Positions 27,241 through 37,813 of a stretch of 64,000 nt of DNA are shown here, one piece after another. Position numbers and translations under genes: made by a program. Origin of the DNA: Planctomycetota bacterium (GTDB taxonomy: Bacteria > Planctomycetota > J058); NCBI GenBank assembly GCA_023954375.1, contig JAMLIC010000030.1:1-64000 (forward strand), in the 5' to 3' direction. Within the stretch, counting starts at the first letter, position 1. Each line of letters opens with the position of its first letter. The notes beneath the pieces were generated by a model. The model saw only the letters and a list, made by a program, of their open reading frames with translations. It was not told the DNA's origin and searched no databases.

Positions 27241-28374
27241 TCAGCGGGAGAGGGGGCCGATGTAGCTCGTGGCGACGACGACGTCGTCGACGTGGACCCG
27301 GCTGACGTGGCCGGCGGGGGCGCTCGTGATGTAGACGAGCAGCCAGAGGTAGTTGACGTCGAGGAGCGACGAGCTGCGCCAGCGGAAGCCCTCGAAGGGC
27401 GAGCCGCTGGGGTCCGGGCTCCACTTGTCGCGCAGCCAGCTGCCGTTCGGGAAGCCGGGGCCGAGGTGGGAGACGACCTGCCCCCCCATGCGGTGGAGCT
27501 GCCCGTCGATCCAGAAGGCCTGCTCGCCGCCCCGACCGGACGTCGGGTCGTTGAGCTTGATCATGAGCTCGACGCAGGTCCAGCGGTCGCGCGCCACGGC
27601 GGGCCCGGCCGCGGCCCACCCCTGGGCCGCGCCCTCACGCACGAAGGCGTTGCCGTAGGTGCTGCTGCCCGAGCCGTCGGCGCTCTGCCAGCTCCGCATC
27701 TCCATCCAGTAGCTGTAGAAGTCCCAGCGCCAGTCGGCGCCGTAGGTCTCGATCGCCGTCGAGAAGCGGTCGTTGCCCGACGGCCGGGTGCCGGCGCCGC
27801 CCGTGGGGTAGGGCAGCGGCGGCTCCCGGCCCCCCACGTGCACGAAGTGGTGAATCGGCCAGCAGTCGGCCGCGAACTTCACGTAGAAGCGCAGGTAGAC
27901 CTCGCGCTCGCCCGGCGGCAGGCGCCGGTAGAGGTGGCTCCCGTCGTCGCGGCCGCCCGTGTGCGTGACCAGGAGCGACCGCCCGCCGCCGCTGTCCGCC
28001 GGGCGGTCGCCCGAGAACGACAGGTTGCCACGGTTCGAGACCGACTCCCAGCGCGCGAACACCGCGTCCAGCGTGGGCTGCTCGAAGTCCTCGACGAACA
28101 GGACCGCCGGGTCGGTCGCGATCCCGACGTCCCCGGGGTAGCGGGCGGCGATCCCGGCGCTCCCCTCGGGGAGGCGCGCGCCGCCGGACCCGCCGGGCGG
28201 CGGCGCCGCGGGCGGGGGCGACGGCCCTGCGCCGCCACCGCTCGTCACCGGGCCGGTCCCGCCGCCCGTGGCCGCAGGCCCGCGCGAACCACCCGAGCCG
28301 CCACAACCCGCGGCCGAGAGCCCGACGACGGAGAGACCGACCAGGACCGGTCCCGCCAGCGTGCCCCACCTCAT
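27241..28374 (-). CDS. Secreted lipoprotein with jelly-roll (polysaccharide-lyase-like) domain
   Basis: The 377-residue protein starts with a lipoprotein signal (VLVGLSVVGLSAAGC), followed by a Gly/Ser/Pro-rich linker. The folded part (about residue 95 on) has FVEDFEQPTLDAVF, YLRFYVKFAADCW, DRWTCVELMIKLNDP and AFWIDGQLHRMGG, an order seen in concanavalin-like jelly-roll domains of polysaccharide lyases and LamG-like carbohydrate-binding proteins. Catalytic residues cannot be assigned by eye, so lyase activity is unproven. ATG 28374 has GAGGT six bases upstream. It is transcribed after the amidase gene with 147 bp between and precedes the tRNA-Ile gene. A surface polysaccharide-related role is the best inference. 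Confidence 0.68.
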   Translation of the reverse strand: MRWGTLAGPVLVGLSVVGLSAAGCGGSGGSRGPAATGGGTGPVTSGGGAGPSPPPAAPPPGGSGGARLPEGSAGIAARYPGDVGIATDPAVLFVEDFEQPTLDAVFARWESVSNRGNLSFSGDRPADSGGGRSLLVTHTGGRDDGSHLYRRLPPGEREVYLRFYVKFAADCWPIHHFVHVGGREPPLPYPTGGAGTRPSGNDRFSTAIETYGADWRWDFYSYWMEMRSWQSADGSGSSTYGNAFVREGAAQGWAAAGPAVARDRWTCVELMIKLNDPTSGRGGEQAFWIDGQLHRMGGQVVSHLGPGFPNGSWLRDKWSPDPSGSPFEGFRWRSSSLLDVNYLWLLVYITSAPAGHVSRVHVDDVVVATSYIGPLSR

Positions 28375-28521
28375 GCCGCACCTCACCGCCCCCGAGGTGC
28401 GAATCGCCTGCCGTGCGGCCTCCCGGCCTGGGCGAGAGGTTGAACTCGCCAGATGTCCGCCACGGCGGGCGCGTCCCGAGGGAGGTGTGAAGGCCGTGCG
28501 CACGTGCCGCAGGCCGACCGG

Positions 28522-29541
28522 CTACTCGCCCGCGGCGCGCGCGGCGGCGAGGACGCGCTCCCAGTCGAACGCCGGGCCGGGGTCCTGCTTGGCCCGGGTG
28601 ACGTGGTAGTGGCCGATCACGCCGACGCCGGCGGCCGCGCCGAACGTCGCCGGGTCGGCCACCGTGGTGGTCACGGCGCCGTCCGGGCCGCGCGGGGCCT
28701 CGAGGCGCAGGTCGGGGAAGGCGCGGTCGAGGGCGGCGAGGAGGCGCGCGAGGGCGTCGTACTGCGCGTCCGTGAAGTCGTACATGGTATAGGTCCGCCC
28801 GTGGATCGGACCGGCCACCGGCTCGGCCCGCGACGGACGCACGACGAAGTCGTCCGTCCGCACGTCGCCTGAGCGCGCGCCGAGGTCGAAGCGGACGGCG
28901 CCCGTGGCCTCGTCGCGCGCGTAGCGGTCGGCGAGGCCGGCGGTGAGCTCGAGCGGGCCGGGGTGGGCGATCTCGATCCCGACCGAGCGGTCGTTCACGC
29001 CGCCGGCGTGGCGGGCCCGCAGGGCGAGGTCGAGCGTCTGGTAGATCGTCCCGTCGACGTCGAGGAGGAAGTGGCAGGAGAGCCCGCGCACGTCGTGGAG
29101 GATCCGGAAGCAGTTGCGCGAGGTCCAGGCGACGTCGTAGTGCACCACCACGAGGTCGACCTTCGCCGCGTCGATGTCGCGCGCCGCGTAGCGCCGCGGC
29201 GTGTCGCACCCCGCCGCCGGCGACGAGGGCAGGACGGCGTCGGAGAAGGCGCACTTCTCGCGGTGCGCGTCGTGGCCGCCCGCGTCCTCCCAGGTGACGA
29301 CCGGGGCGCCGACCTCGACGCGCCGCCCGCCCACGATGATCGCCGTCCCGACCCGCGCCGGCGCGGGCTCGTCGGCGTGGCCGGGCAGGGCCGGCGCCGC
29401 AGGCGCGTCGGGGCGCGGGGCGGCAGGGGTCGAGGTGGGCGGCGCGGGGGCCGGCGTCCGGCCCGAGGAGCCGCAGGCCGACGCGGCGAGGGCGAGGGCC
29501 AGCGCCGCCGCGCGGGCGGAGGTGCGGGGGACCAGGGTCAT
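28522..29541 (-). CDS. N-acetylmuramoyl-L-alanine amidase-like lipoprotein
   Basis: A 339-residue exported protein: lipoprotein signal AAALALALAASAC, a Pro/Ala linker, and an amidase-2/PGRP domain. Zinc-site and catalytic motifs are VVHYDVAWTSRNCF, SCHFLLDVDGTIYQTLDLA, ARHAGGVNDRSVGIEIAHPG and HYHVTRAKQDPGPAFDW, in the order expected for amidases that cut the bond between muramic acid and L-alanine. The DPGPAFDW ending is a hallmark of the AmiD/AmpD-like branch. Location would be periplasmic and membrane-anchored, acting on peptidoglycan. It follows the FHA gene with 30 bp and may share its transcript. The active-site residues appear complete. Confidence 0.9.
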   Translation of the reverse strand: MTLVPRTSARAAALALALAASACGSSGRTPAPAPPTSTPAAPRPDAPAAPALPGHADEPAPARVGTAIIVGGRRVEVGAPVVTWEDAGGHDAHREKCAFSDAVLPSSPAAGCDTPRRYAARDIDAAKVDLVVVHYDVAWTSRNCFRILHDVRGLSCHFLLDVDGTIYQTLDLALRARHAGGVNDRSVGIEIAHPGPLELTAGLADRYARDEATGAVRFDLGARSGDVRTDDFVVRPSRAEPVAGPIHGRTYTMYDFTDAQYDALARLLAALDRAFPDLRLEAPRGPDGAVTTTVADPATFGAAAGVGVIGHYHVTRAKQDPGPAFDWERVLAAARAAGE

Positions 29542-29571
29542 GGGCCGGATCCTACCCGGCCCGCCGCCGGC

Positions 29572-31437
29572 TCACGGCGCGCCGTCGTCGTCCGCCGCCC
29601 TGCCGGGCGGCAGCGGCGGCGGCGCCGCGCGCTTCGACCGCGCGCTCTCGCCGCTCGTGCGCAAGGGCGGCCGGATCCCCTCGCGCGGCGCCGGGCGCTC
29701 CTCGCGCAGGGGCGACTCCTTGCCGCCGCCCGCGGGCGGGCGGAGCGGCGCGCCGCCCCCGTCGCGCAGCGGCTGGCGGTCGGTCACGACCGCACCGGGA
29801 TCCGCTCGACGCGCCGGGCGGGCGACTTCGCCGTGCCGGAACGGGCCGCCGGGCGCTCGGGCAGCGGCGGCGCGGACGGGCGCTCGAGCGGCCAGGGGCG
29901 GCGTGCGCGCGGGCACCGCGGGCGGCGCGCGCGCGTCGGCCGCGGGCGAGGCCCCACCTCTGCCGGTCGCGGGGCGCTCGGCCGGCGACGAGGGCTCGGG
30001 CGGGCGCGGCGCCCCGGTCGTGGGCCGCGGCGGCGCGGGGCGCGCCGGCGTGGGCGGGTCGCGCAGGTCGCGCCCGGACGGCGTCGACGGCTCGAACGCG
30101 CTCATGGGCTGCGTGGCCGGGTCGAGCCGGTCGAGCCGCGCGTCGCTCGCCCGGGCCGCGTCGCGCGCCAGCCGCGGCGCGCTCGGCTCGTCGTCGACCA
30201 GCGCCGCGATCACCGCCTCGTGCTCGCTCGTCGCGCGCCGCCCCGGCGCCTCGACCTCGCGGAAGCGGTAGTCGCCGTGCTTCAGCCCGGCGACCATGTG
30301 CTTGGCCATCTTGCCGACGATGTCCCCGAACCGCGCCTCCGTCCACACGCCGTCGACGAACACCGCGTCGGCGCTCACGTCGGGGCCGTCGGAGATCGAC
30401 AGCTCGCCCGAGAGGCCGTTCTGCTCGATCATGGCGATCAGCTCGGTCCCGGGGTGGTCGACGAGCTTCCCGCGCACCGGGAACGGGAGCGGGTCCTTCT
30501 CGCGCCGCTCCTCCGACGCCTTGCGGAAGCGGTAGCCGCCCTCCTGCAGGGTGACGAACTTCTCGATCACCTCGCGCCCGGCGAGCTGCCCGTAGCTGGC
30601 GAGGACGCAGCGCCCCTCCTCCATGTGGGCCTCGCCGCGCTCCTGCCCGTCGTAGAAGGTGAGCACGCCCGTGAGCCGCTGCTCGTGCAGCCACTTGAGC
30701 AGCGCCGGCGGCGAGACGTCCTTCAGCCGCCCCTGCAGGCGCATGCCCTCCTCGACGCGCGGGGTCGGCGCCGCCGCGGCCGGCGCCGCCGGCGCCCCGC
30801 CCGGCGCGGGCAGGCCCTGCACGGCCCCGAGCCGGCCCGAGGCGTTGCGCGAGGCGGCCCCCTCGAGCGCGCTCGCGCGGTCCTCGTCGGTCGGCAGGAA
30901 GACGCGGAACTCCTCCGTCGGCGCGCCCCCCTGCTCCTTGAGCAGGTTGTCGAAGTCGCGCTGGGTGACGTAGAAGTAGCGCAGGACCGACCCCGGGCCC
31001 AGGCGCACCGTGTCGCCGCTGCGCAGCGGCTCGCGCTGGCCGCGCGCCACGAGCCGCTCGTTGAGGAACGTCCCGTTGCGGCTGCGCACCTCGCACAGGA
31101 CCGGCCGCTTCGAGTCGCCCTCCCAGTCGACCTCGCAGTGCTGGCGCGACACGTCGGGCGAGTTGACGACGAGGCTCGCGTGCGGGTCGCGGCCGATCAC
31201 GAACAGCTGCCCCGGCGACAGCTCGACGTGGCCGCCCGTCTCGAGCACCAGGAAGTGGCGCCGGTCGTCGGCCTGCGGGACGAAGCGCGCCGCCCCGCCC
31301 AGCTGGCGCGGCTCGGCGTGGACCGCCGCCGCATCGTCGAGGGGCTTGCCGCAGTAGAAGCAGTTGCCCGCGCGGGTCGGGAAGCTCGTCCGACCGCACT
31401 TCTTGCACGGGATCTTGTTCGGGCCCTGCTCGGGCAT
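29572..31437 (-). CDS. Zinc-ribbon, FHA and DUF4388-like signalling protein
   Basis: A 621-residue cytoplasmic protein. It begins with a zinc ribbon (PCKKCG, CFYCG), then an FHA domain at about 60-170 (FVIGRDPHASLVVNSP, SRQHCEV, RSRNGTFLN), which binds phosphothreonine. Two successive DUF4388-like units follow (GRLKDVSPPALLKWLHEQR, LTGVLTFYDG and a second LSGELSISDGPDVSA), domains common in Planctomycetota and Myxococcota gliding and kinase pathways. The C-terminal 180 residues are disordered Pro/Ala/Arg-rich. ATG 31437 is favoured; a TTG at 31476 would add a CEQCG motif. Three kinases lie immediately upstream in the same direction, so the FHA domain plausibly reads their phosphorylation. Confidence 0.88.
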   Translation of the reverse strand: MPEQGPNKIPCKKCGRTSFPTRAGNCFYCGKPLDDAAAVHAEPRQLGGAARFVPQADDRRHFLVLETGGHVELSPGQLFVIGRDPHASLVVNSPDVSRQHCEVDWEGDSKRPVLCEVRSRNGTFLNERLVARGQREPLRSGDTVRLGPGSVLRYFYVTQRDFDNLLKEQGGAPTEEFRVFLPTDEDRASALEGAASRNASGRLGAVQGLPAPGGAPAAPAAAAPTPRVEEGMRLQGRLKDVSPPALLKWLHEQRLTGVLTFYDGQERGEAHMEEGRCVLASYGQLAGREVIEKFVTLQEGGYRFRKASEERREKDPLPFPVRGKLVDHPGTELIAMIEQNGLSGELSISDGPDVSADAVFVDGVWTEARFGDIVGKMAKHMVAGLKHGDYRFREVEAPGRRATSEHEAVIAALVDDEPSAPRLARDAARASDARLDRLDPATQPMSAFEPSTPSGRDLRDPPTPARPAPPRPTTGAPRPPEPSSPAERPATGRGGASPAADARAPPAVPARTPPLAARAPVRAAAARAPGGPFRHGEVARPARRADPGAVVTDRQPLRDGGGAPLRPPAGGGKESPLREERPAPREGIRPPLRTSGESARSKRAAPPPLPPGRAADDDGAP

Positions 31438-31528
31438 GTCCCCACACTGTTCGCATGCCGGGCCCCCCCGCGCCAAGCACGAGGCGCCCTCGCCGATCGG
31501 CTCCGATCGACCTTGCGTCCCCTGGAGG

Positions 31529-32701
31529 TTACCGCGCGTAGGGCAGCAGCGCCGCCGCCACGGCCTCGGCGTCCGGGGCCCGCCCCTCCGGGGTGGTCGC
31601 GAGCGCCTCCTCGACCACCGCCACGAGGCCGGGCGCGACGTCGAGCGCCAGGAGCGGCTCGAGGTCGGGCGGGGCGCCCTCGACCTTCGAGGCGGCGAGG
31701 TCGGCGCCCGACGCGGCGTAGGGCAGCCGCCCGCAGAGCGCCTCGAACAGCACGACCCCGAGGGCGTAGAGGTCGCTCGCGGGCGACGCCGGCGCCCCGC
31801 GGACGACCTCGGGCGCGAGGTGGGTGAGCGTCCCCCCGACGGCGGACGGCGCCGGCTCGCCCACCCGCCGCGCCAGGCCGAAGTCGACGAGGACGGGGCC
31901 GCCCGGGGCGAGGAGGACGTTGTCCGGCTTCACGTCGCCGTGGACCACCCCCGCGCGCGCCAGCCCGGCGAGCGTCGTCGCCAGCCCGCGCCCGATCGCC
32001 GCCGCCTCGGCGGGCGGCAGGACGCCGCGGTCGAGGCGCGCCCGCAGCGTCTCGCCGTCGACGAGGTCCATGGCGTAGTAGGTGGCCCCGCCGTCCGAGC
32101 CGACGTCGCGCACCCGCACGACCCCGGGCACGCCCTCGAGCGAGCGCAGGAGCTCCGCCTCGGCGAGCAGCCGGTCGACCGCCTCGCGCCCGGCGCCCGG
32201 CGGCGAGGCCTTGAGGGCCACCTCGAGCCCGTCGCCCTTGCGCCGCGCGCGCGTGATCGCCGCCGTCTGCCCCTTCCCCACCGGCCCGAGGAGCGCGTAG
32301 CGCGTCCACCCGGAGGTCGGCTGGCTGCGCTGCGCGCGCCGGTCGAGGAGGAGCTGCGTCTTGCGCCGGAGCTCGCCCGGGTCGACCGGCTTGACCAGGT
32401 AGTCGTCGGCGCCCGCCTCGTAGCCGCGCGCCAGGTCGTCGACCTGGTCGAGCGAGCTGACGAGCACGACGGGCAGCTCGAGCCGCCGGTGCCGCTCGCG
32501 CACCTCCTGGCACAGCTCGAGGCCGGAGACGCCGGGCAGGACGATGTCCGCGACGAGCAGGTCGGGCGGCGCCTCGCGGATCGCCTGCCGCGCCGCGCGC
32601 CCGTCGGGGAACACGCGCAGCTCGTGGCCGAGCGGCTCGAGCGCCGCGCGCACGAGCTCGCGCTGGGCGGGGCTGTCCTCGACGACGTAGATGAGCGCCA
32701 C
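31529..32701 (-). CDS. Response-regulator receiver fused to Ser/Thr kinase
   Basis: The 390-residue protein joins a receiver domain (residues 1-115: IYVVEDSPAQREL, phospho-acceptor in LLVADIVLPGVSGLEL, LVSSLD, YLVKPVDPGEL) to a Hanks-type kinase (about 130-390). The kinase keeps EVALKAS, HGDVKPDNVLL, LVDFGLARR and TLTHLAPEVVRG, with HGD instead of HRD in the catalytic loop, which suggests an RD-independent mechanism. Thus two-component input could switch Ser/Thr phosphorylation. GTG 32701 lies 5 bp after the stop of the TPR kinase gene, so they are coupled. No cognate histidine kinase is adjacent, though the orphan PAS kinase is elsewhere in the window. No membrane segment. Confidence 0.9.
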   Translation of the reverse strand: MALIYVVEDSPAQRELVRAALEPLGHELRVFPDGRAARQAIREAPPDLLVADIVLPGVSGLELCQEVRERHRRLELPVVLVSSLDQVDDLARGYEAGADDYLVKPVDPGELRRKTQLLLDRRAQRSQPTSGWTRYALLGPVGKGQTAAITRARRKGDGLEVALKASPPGAGREAVDRLLAEAELLRSLEGVPGVVRVRDVGSDGGATYYAMDLVDGETLRARLDRGVLPPAEAAAIGRGLATTLAGLARAGVVHGDVKPDNVLLAPGGPVLVDFGLARRVGEPAPSAVGGTLTHLAPEVVRGAPASPASDLYALGVVLFEALCGRLPYAASGADLAASKVEGAPPDLEPLLALDVAPGLVAVVEEALATTPEGRAPDAEAVAAALLPYAR

Positions 32702-32706
32702 GCCCC

Positions 32707-35700
32707 CTACCCTCTCATCAGGCGGCGCAGGCGCGGGTCGCGGCGCAGCCGCTCGAGCTCGGGGGCGGCCTTGATCTGCTCGCTGAAGTTGAGGCCGCGC
32801 GCGGCCGCCTCCTCGAGCAGCAGCAAGGCGCCCGCGTCGTCCCCCTGGCGCGCGCGCAGGCAGGCGCGCCAGAAGACCGTCACCGGCCCGCCGGGGTAGA
32901 GCCGGTCGGCCTCGTCGAGGTCGGCCTCGGCGTCCTCGAGCTGCCCCATGCGCAGGCGGGCCGCGCCCCGGTAGGCGAGCGAGACGTAGCTGCGCCGCCG
33001 CGACAGGTCGTAGCTCCGCCCGAACCACCCCTCGGCCTCCTCGGGCCGCTGCTGGTGGAAGGTCACGTAGCCCTTGAAGAAGTAGGAGGCCGGGAGGTCG
33101 GGCTGGTCGACGAGGACCTCGTCGATGCGCGTCTCGATCACGCCGAGGAAGGTGGTGAAGCGGTGCAGCCGCGTCTCGACCTCGAGGAAGCGCTCGGAGT
33201 AGCGCGGGTCGAGCTCGGCCGAGACGAACGTGTCGATGAACGCCGACGGCAGCTCCGTCGCCGGGCCGTTGAGGCGCACGTTCGCGCGCTGGCGCCAGGC
33301 GAGCGCGTTCTGCGGGTCGGCCTCGATCGCGCGGGTGAGGAAGTGCTCGGCGAGCCGCGTCCGCTCCATGTTCTGGAGCCGCTGCCCGGCGCGCGCGTAG
33401 AGGAGCCCGCGGGCGCGGTCGCGCTCGCCCTCGGCGAACAGCGTGCAGGCGCGCTCGATCGCCTCGTCGACGGGCCGCCCCAGGCGCCGGAGCAGCCGCG
33501 CCCGGAGCGAGGCCACGCAGTGGCGGCGGGGCGAGAGCGCCGAGGCGCGCTCGAGCGCCTCGAGCGCCTCCTCCTGCCGCCCCTGCGCCACGAGCGCGCG
33601 GGCGAGCTCGTACTCGACCGCCGCGAGGACGGACCGCTCGACGCCGGGCGCGGCGGCGGCCCGGCGCAGCGTCAGCTCGGCCACGGCCGGGCCCGCGTCC
33701 TCGAGGACGTCGCGCTGGAGCACGGCCCGGAGCACCTGCGCCTCGTGCAGGGCGGGGTCGACGACGTGCGCCCGGTCGTAGGCGGCGTGCGCCGCCTCGA
33801 ACTCGCCCAGGAGGTAGAGGACGCTCGCCCGGCGCGCCGTGGCGGGCAGGCTCCAGGGGTCGAGGAGGAGGGCGCGGCCGAGGAGCGCGCTCGCCCGCGC
33901 CAGGTGGAAGGCCCACTGCTGGGGCGCGCGCCCGTCGTCGCGCACGGAGTCGACGAACGCCGCGTAGCCGCGCCGCGCGAGGTGCTCGGCCAGCGCGAGC
34001 GGGTCGAGGTCGAGCGTGAGCTGCACGAGCGGCTCGCTCTCGGCCTGCTCGCGGCGCGCGATCGCGCGCTCGCGGTCCTCGGCCGCCTTCGGGTCGCCCG
34101 CGCGGAGCCGCAGCCGGTAGCGGTAGCCCCACGCCGACTCGCGGGCGGGGGCCAGGGCCACCGCCTCGTCGAGCAGCGCGCGCGCGCGGTCGAGGTCGCC
34201 CCTCGCCTCGGCGACGCGCGCCAGGCCCACGCGCGCCGCGTAGGCCCCGGCCGGCGTGGCGAGCGCCTGCTCGAAGGTCGCCGCGGCCTCGTCCACGTCG
34301 CCCCCGCGCTCGAGCAGCACCAGCGCCCGCGCGAGGCGCGGCCCGGCGGCGGCCGGGGCGAGGGCCGCGGCCTCCTGCCAGCGCTCGACCGCCCGCGCGC
34401 GCAGCGGGCGCGGCGAGGCGAGCTCGAGCCACCCGAGCGCGAGGAGCGCCAGGGCGCGGTCGCGCGGCGAGAGGCGCGCGGCCTCGGCCGCGGCCGCCTC
34501 GAGGTCCTCGCGCGCGCCGAGGTCGTCGAACGCGACGCCCTCGCCCGAGGTGATGAAGTCGATCGTCTCGAAGCGCAGGAGCCCGCGCGCCAGCCGCGCG
34601 CTCGGCAGGTCGCGGGCGGCGGTGAGGTCGCGGAACGCCTCGACCGGGCGCCCCAGCCGGCGGTAGGCGCGCCCGCGCAGCTCCTGCGCGCGGAGGTCGC
34701 TCGGCGCGCGGCGCAGCGCCGCCGAGAGCGCCTCGATCGCCGCGGGGTCGTCGCCGCGGGCGACGAGCGCCTGCGCGAGCAGCACCTGCGGCGCGACCTC
34801 CTGCGGCAGGAGGCGCACCGCCTCCTCGAGCTCGACCAGCGCGGCGTGGGCGTCGCCCCCCGCCAGCTCGAGCTCGCCCAGCCGGAGGACCGCCTCGGCG
34901 TAGAGGGCGTCGCGCGTGGCGCGCGCCGCGCGCGCGAGCTCGAGGCCGTGGCGCAGGCGCGGGCCGGCGTCGTCGGGGCGGCCGAGGGCGAGCTGGGTCA
35001 GGCCGACGAGGAGCGGCGGGCGCGGGTCGGCGGCGCCGGCGTGCGCGGCCCCGGCGAGGAAGTCGGCGAGGGCCGCCGCGTGGTCCCCCTCCTCGCGCGA
35101 GAGGCGCCCCCGGGCCAGGAGCGCCTCGACGTGGCGCGGGGCGCGCGCGAGCGCGAGGTCCCAGGCGCGGCGCGCCTCGGCGCGGGTGGCGGCCAGCTCG
35201 CCCAGGCGGAAGTTGGCCTCCGGCAGCCCGGGCCAGAGCTCGAGCGCCCGCTCGAGCGCGACGAGCGCCGCGTCGCGCTGGCCGGCGCGCGCCAGGCCGA
35301 TCGCGTCGAGGACCTGGTTGTCGGCCTGCCAGCGGCGGCGCAGGACGTGGAGCGACACGCCGAGGGCCGCCACGACCCCGAGCACCGCGCCGAGGAGGAG
35401 GAGCGCCCGCCCCCGGCGCCGGACGACGCGCCACGTGCGCGTGAGGCGCGTCGGCGGGCGGGCCAGGATCGGCTCGCCCTGGAGGAACCGCCCCAGGTCC
35501 TGGGCGAGCTGCCCGGCGGTCGGGTAGCGGCGCGCCGGGTCCTTCTCCATGGCGACCTCGACGATCGCCGTGAGCGGGGCCGGCAGCCCGCGCTTGACGC
35601 GCCCGAGCGGCGGCGGGTCGTCGCGGGTGACCATCTCCAGCAGCGCCGCGGTGTCGCGCGCGTCCTCGAACGGCACCTGCCCGGCGAGCAGCTCGTAGAG

Positions 35701-36567
35701 GGTGATCCCGAGGCCGTAGACGTCGGCGCGCCGGTCGACCGGCGCGTCGCCGCGCGCCTGCTCGGGCGCCATGTAGAGCGGGGTGCCGACGATCATGCCC
35801 TCGCGGGTCAGCGCCGCGTCGTGGACGCGCAGGGCGAGGCCGAAGTCGGTCACGACGACGGTGCCGTCCTGGCGCACGAAGATGTTGTCGGGCTTGACGT
35901 CGCGGTGGATCACGCCGCGCTCGTGGGCGAAGTCGAGCGCCTCGCCGGCGTCCTTGATGATGCGCGCCGCGCGCTCGGGGGCGAGGGCCTTCTCCTGGTC
36001 GAGGATCGTCTTGAGCGAGCGCCCCTCGAGCAGCTCCATGGCGAAGAAGTGGACCCCGCGCTCCTCGCCGACGTCGTAGATCGGCACGATCCCGGGGTGC
36101 TTGAGCGAGGCCGTGGCCTGCGCCTCGCGCACGAAGCGCTCGCGGGCGACCCCCTGCAGGGCGTGCGCCTGCGGGAGGACCTTGAGGGCCACGCGCCGGC
36201 CGAGCCGCTCCTGGATCGCCTCGTAGACGACCCCCATGGCCCCGCGCCCCAGCTCGGCGACGATCCGGTAGCCGCCCAGCACCTCCTGCGGCGGCGCGGA
36301 CGCCGCGGCCCCAGGGAGGTCGATCACGTCGGAGCGCGTGGGCGCGTGGTCGGGCGGGCGGGGCGGCGCGGGCGCGCCGTCGGCCGCGAGCGCGTCCCAG
36401 CGCGGGCCGTCGACGAGGCCGCGCTCCTGCAGGAGCTCCCGCAGCCCGACCTCGAGCCCCTCCTTGCGCAGGCGGCGCCGCTCGGCCAGGCAGTCGTCGA
36501 GCTGCTCCTGGCTGATCAGGCCGCGCTCGACCGCGCGCCGGGCGAGGTCCTGCTCGGTGGGGGCCAC
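32707..36567 (-). CDS. Ser/Thr protein kinase with transmembrane helix and TPR array
   Basis: A 1286-residue kinase. A short N-terminal helical domain (RRAVERGLISQEQLDDCL) precedes the kinase (about 97-360): ELGRGAMGVVYEA, VALKVLP, HRDVKPDNIFV, VTDFGLALRV and GTPLYMAPEQARGD, all catalytic residues intact. FLQGEPILARPPTR then leads to one transmembrane helix (LLLLGAVLGVVAALGVSLHVL, about 383-403) and about 880 residues of TPR-like helical repeats outside or in the cytoplasm. GEPI.ARP before the membrane is a motif I associate with planctomycetal kinases. It is second in the kinase cluster, 27 bp after the FHA-like kinase gene and 5 bp before the receiver-kinase gene. The TPR array probably recruits substrates. 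Confidence 0.92.
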   Translation of the reverse strand: MAPTEQDLARRAVERGLISQEQLDDCLAERRRLRKEGLEVGLRELLQERGLVDGPRWDALAADGAPAPPRPPDHAPTRSDVIDLPGAAASAPPQEVLGGYRIVAELGRGAMGVVYEAIQERLGRRVALKVLPQAHALQGVARERFVREAQATASLKHPGIVPIYDVGEERGVHFFAMELLEGRSLKTILDQEKALAPERAARIIKDAGEALDFAHERGVIHRDVKPDNIFVRQDGTVVVTDFGLALRVHDAALTREGMIVGTPLYMAPEQARGDAPVDRRADVYGLGITLYELLAGQVPFEDARDTAALLEMVTRDDPPPLGRVKRGLPAPLTAIVEVAMEKDPARRYPTAGQLAQDLGRFLQGEPILARPPTRLTRTWRVVRRRGRALLLLGAVLGVVAALGVSLHVLRRRWQADNQVLDAIGLARAGQRDAALVALERALELWPGLPEANFRLGELAATRAEARRAWDLALARAPRHVEALLARGRLSREEGDHAAALADFLAGAAHAGAADPRPPLLVGLTQLALGRPDDAGPRLRHGLELARAARATRDALYAEAVLRLGELELAGGDAHAALVELEEAVRLLPQEVAPQVLLAQALVARGDDPAAIEALSAALRRAPSDLRAQELRGRAYRRLGRPVEAFRDLTAARDLPSARLARGLLRFETIDFITSGEGVAFDDLGAREDLEAAAAEAARLSPRDRALALLALGWLELASPRPLRARAVERWQEAAALAPAAAGPRLARALVLLERGGDVDEAAATFEQALATPAGAYAARVGLARVAEARGDLDRARALLDEAVALAPARESAWGYRYRLRLRAGDPKAAEDRERAIARREQAESEPLVQLTLDLDPLALAEHLARRGYAAFVDSVRDDGRAPQQWAFHLARASALLGRALLLDPWSLPATARRASVLYLLGEFEAAHAAYDRAHVVDPALHEAQVLRAVLQRDVLEDAGPAVAELTLRRAAAAPGVERSVLAAVEYELARALVAQGRQEEALEALERASALSPRRHCVASLRARLLRRLGRPVDEAIERACTLFAEGERDRARGLLYARAGQRLQNMERTRLAEHFLTRAIEADPQNALAWRQRANVRLNGPATELPSAFIDTFVSAELDPRYSERFLEVETRLHRFTTFLGVIETRIDEVLVDQPDLPASYFFKGYVTFHQQRPEEAEGWFGRSYDLSRRRSYVSLAYRGAARLRMGQLEDAEADLDEADRLYPGGPVTVFWRACLRARQGDDAGALLLLEEAAARGLNFSEQIKAAPELERLRRDPRLRRLMRG

Positions 36568-36594
36568 GCGGGCCAGCCTACCCGATCGGCCCGC

Positions 36595-37731
<1,137 letters not shown>

Positions 37732-37813
37732 GACCGCGAGGATACCGGATCGTCACGGGAGGCCGTTGCGGTCCCGCCCCGCTCCCCCCACCATGGGCCC
37801 CCGGGGAGGGGTC

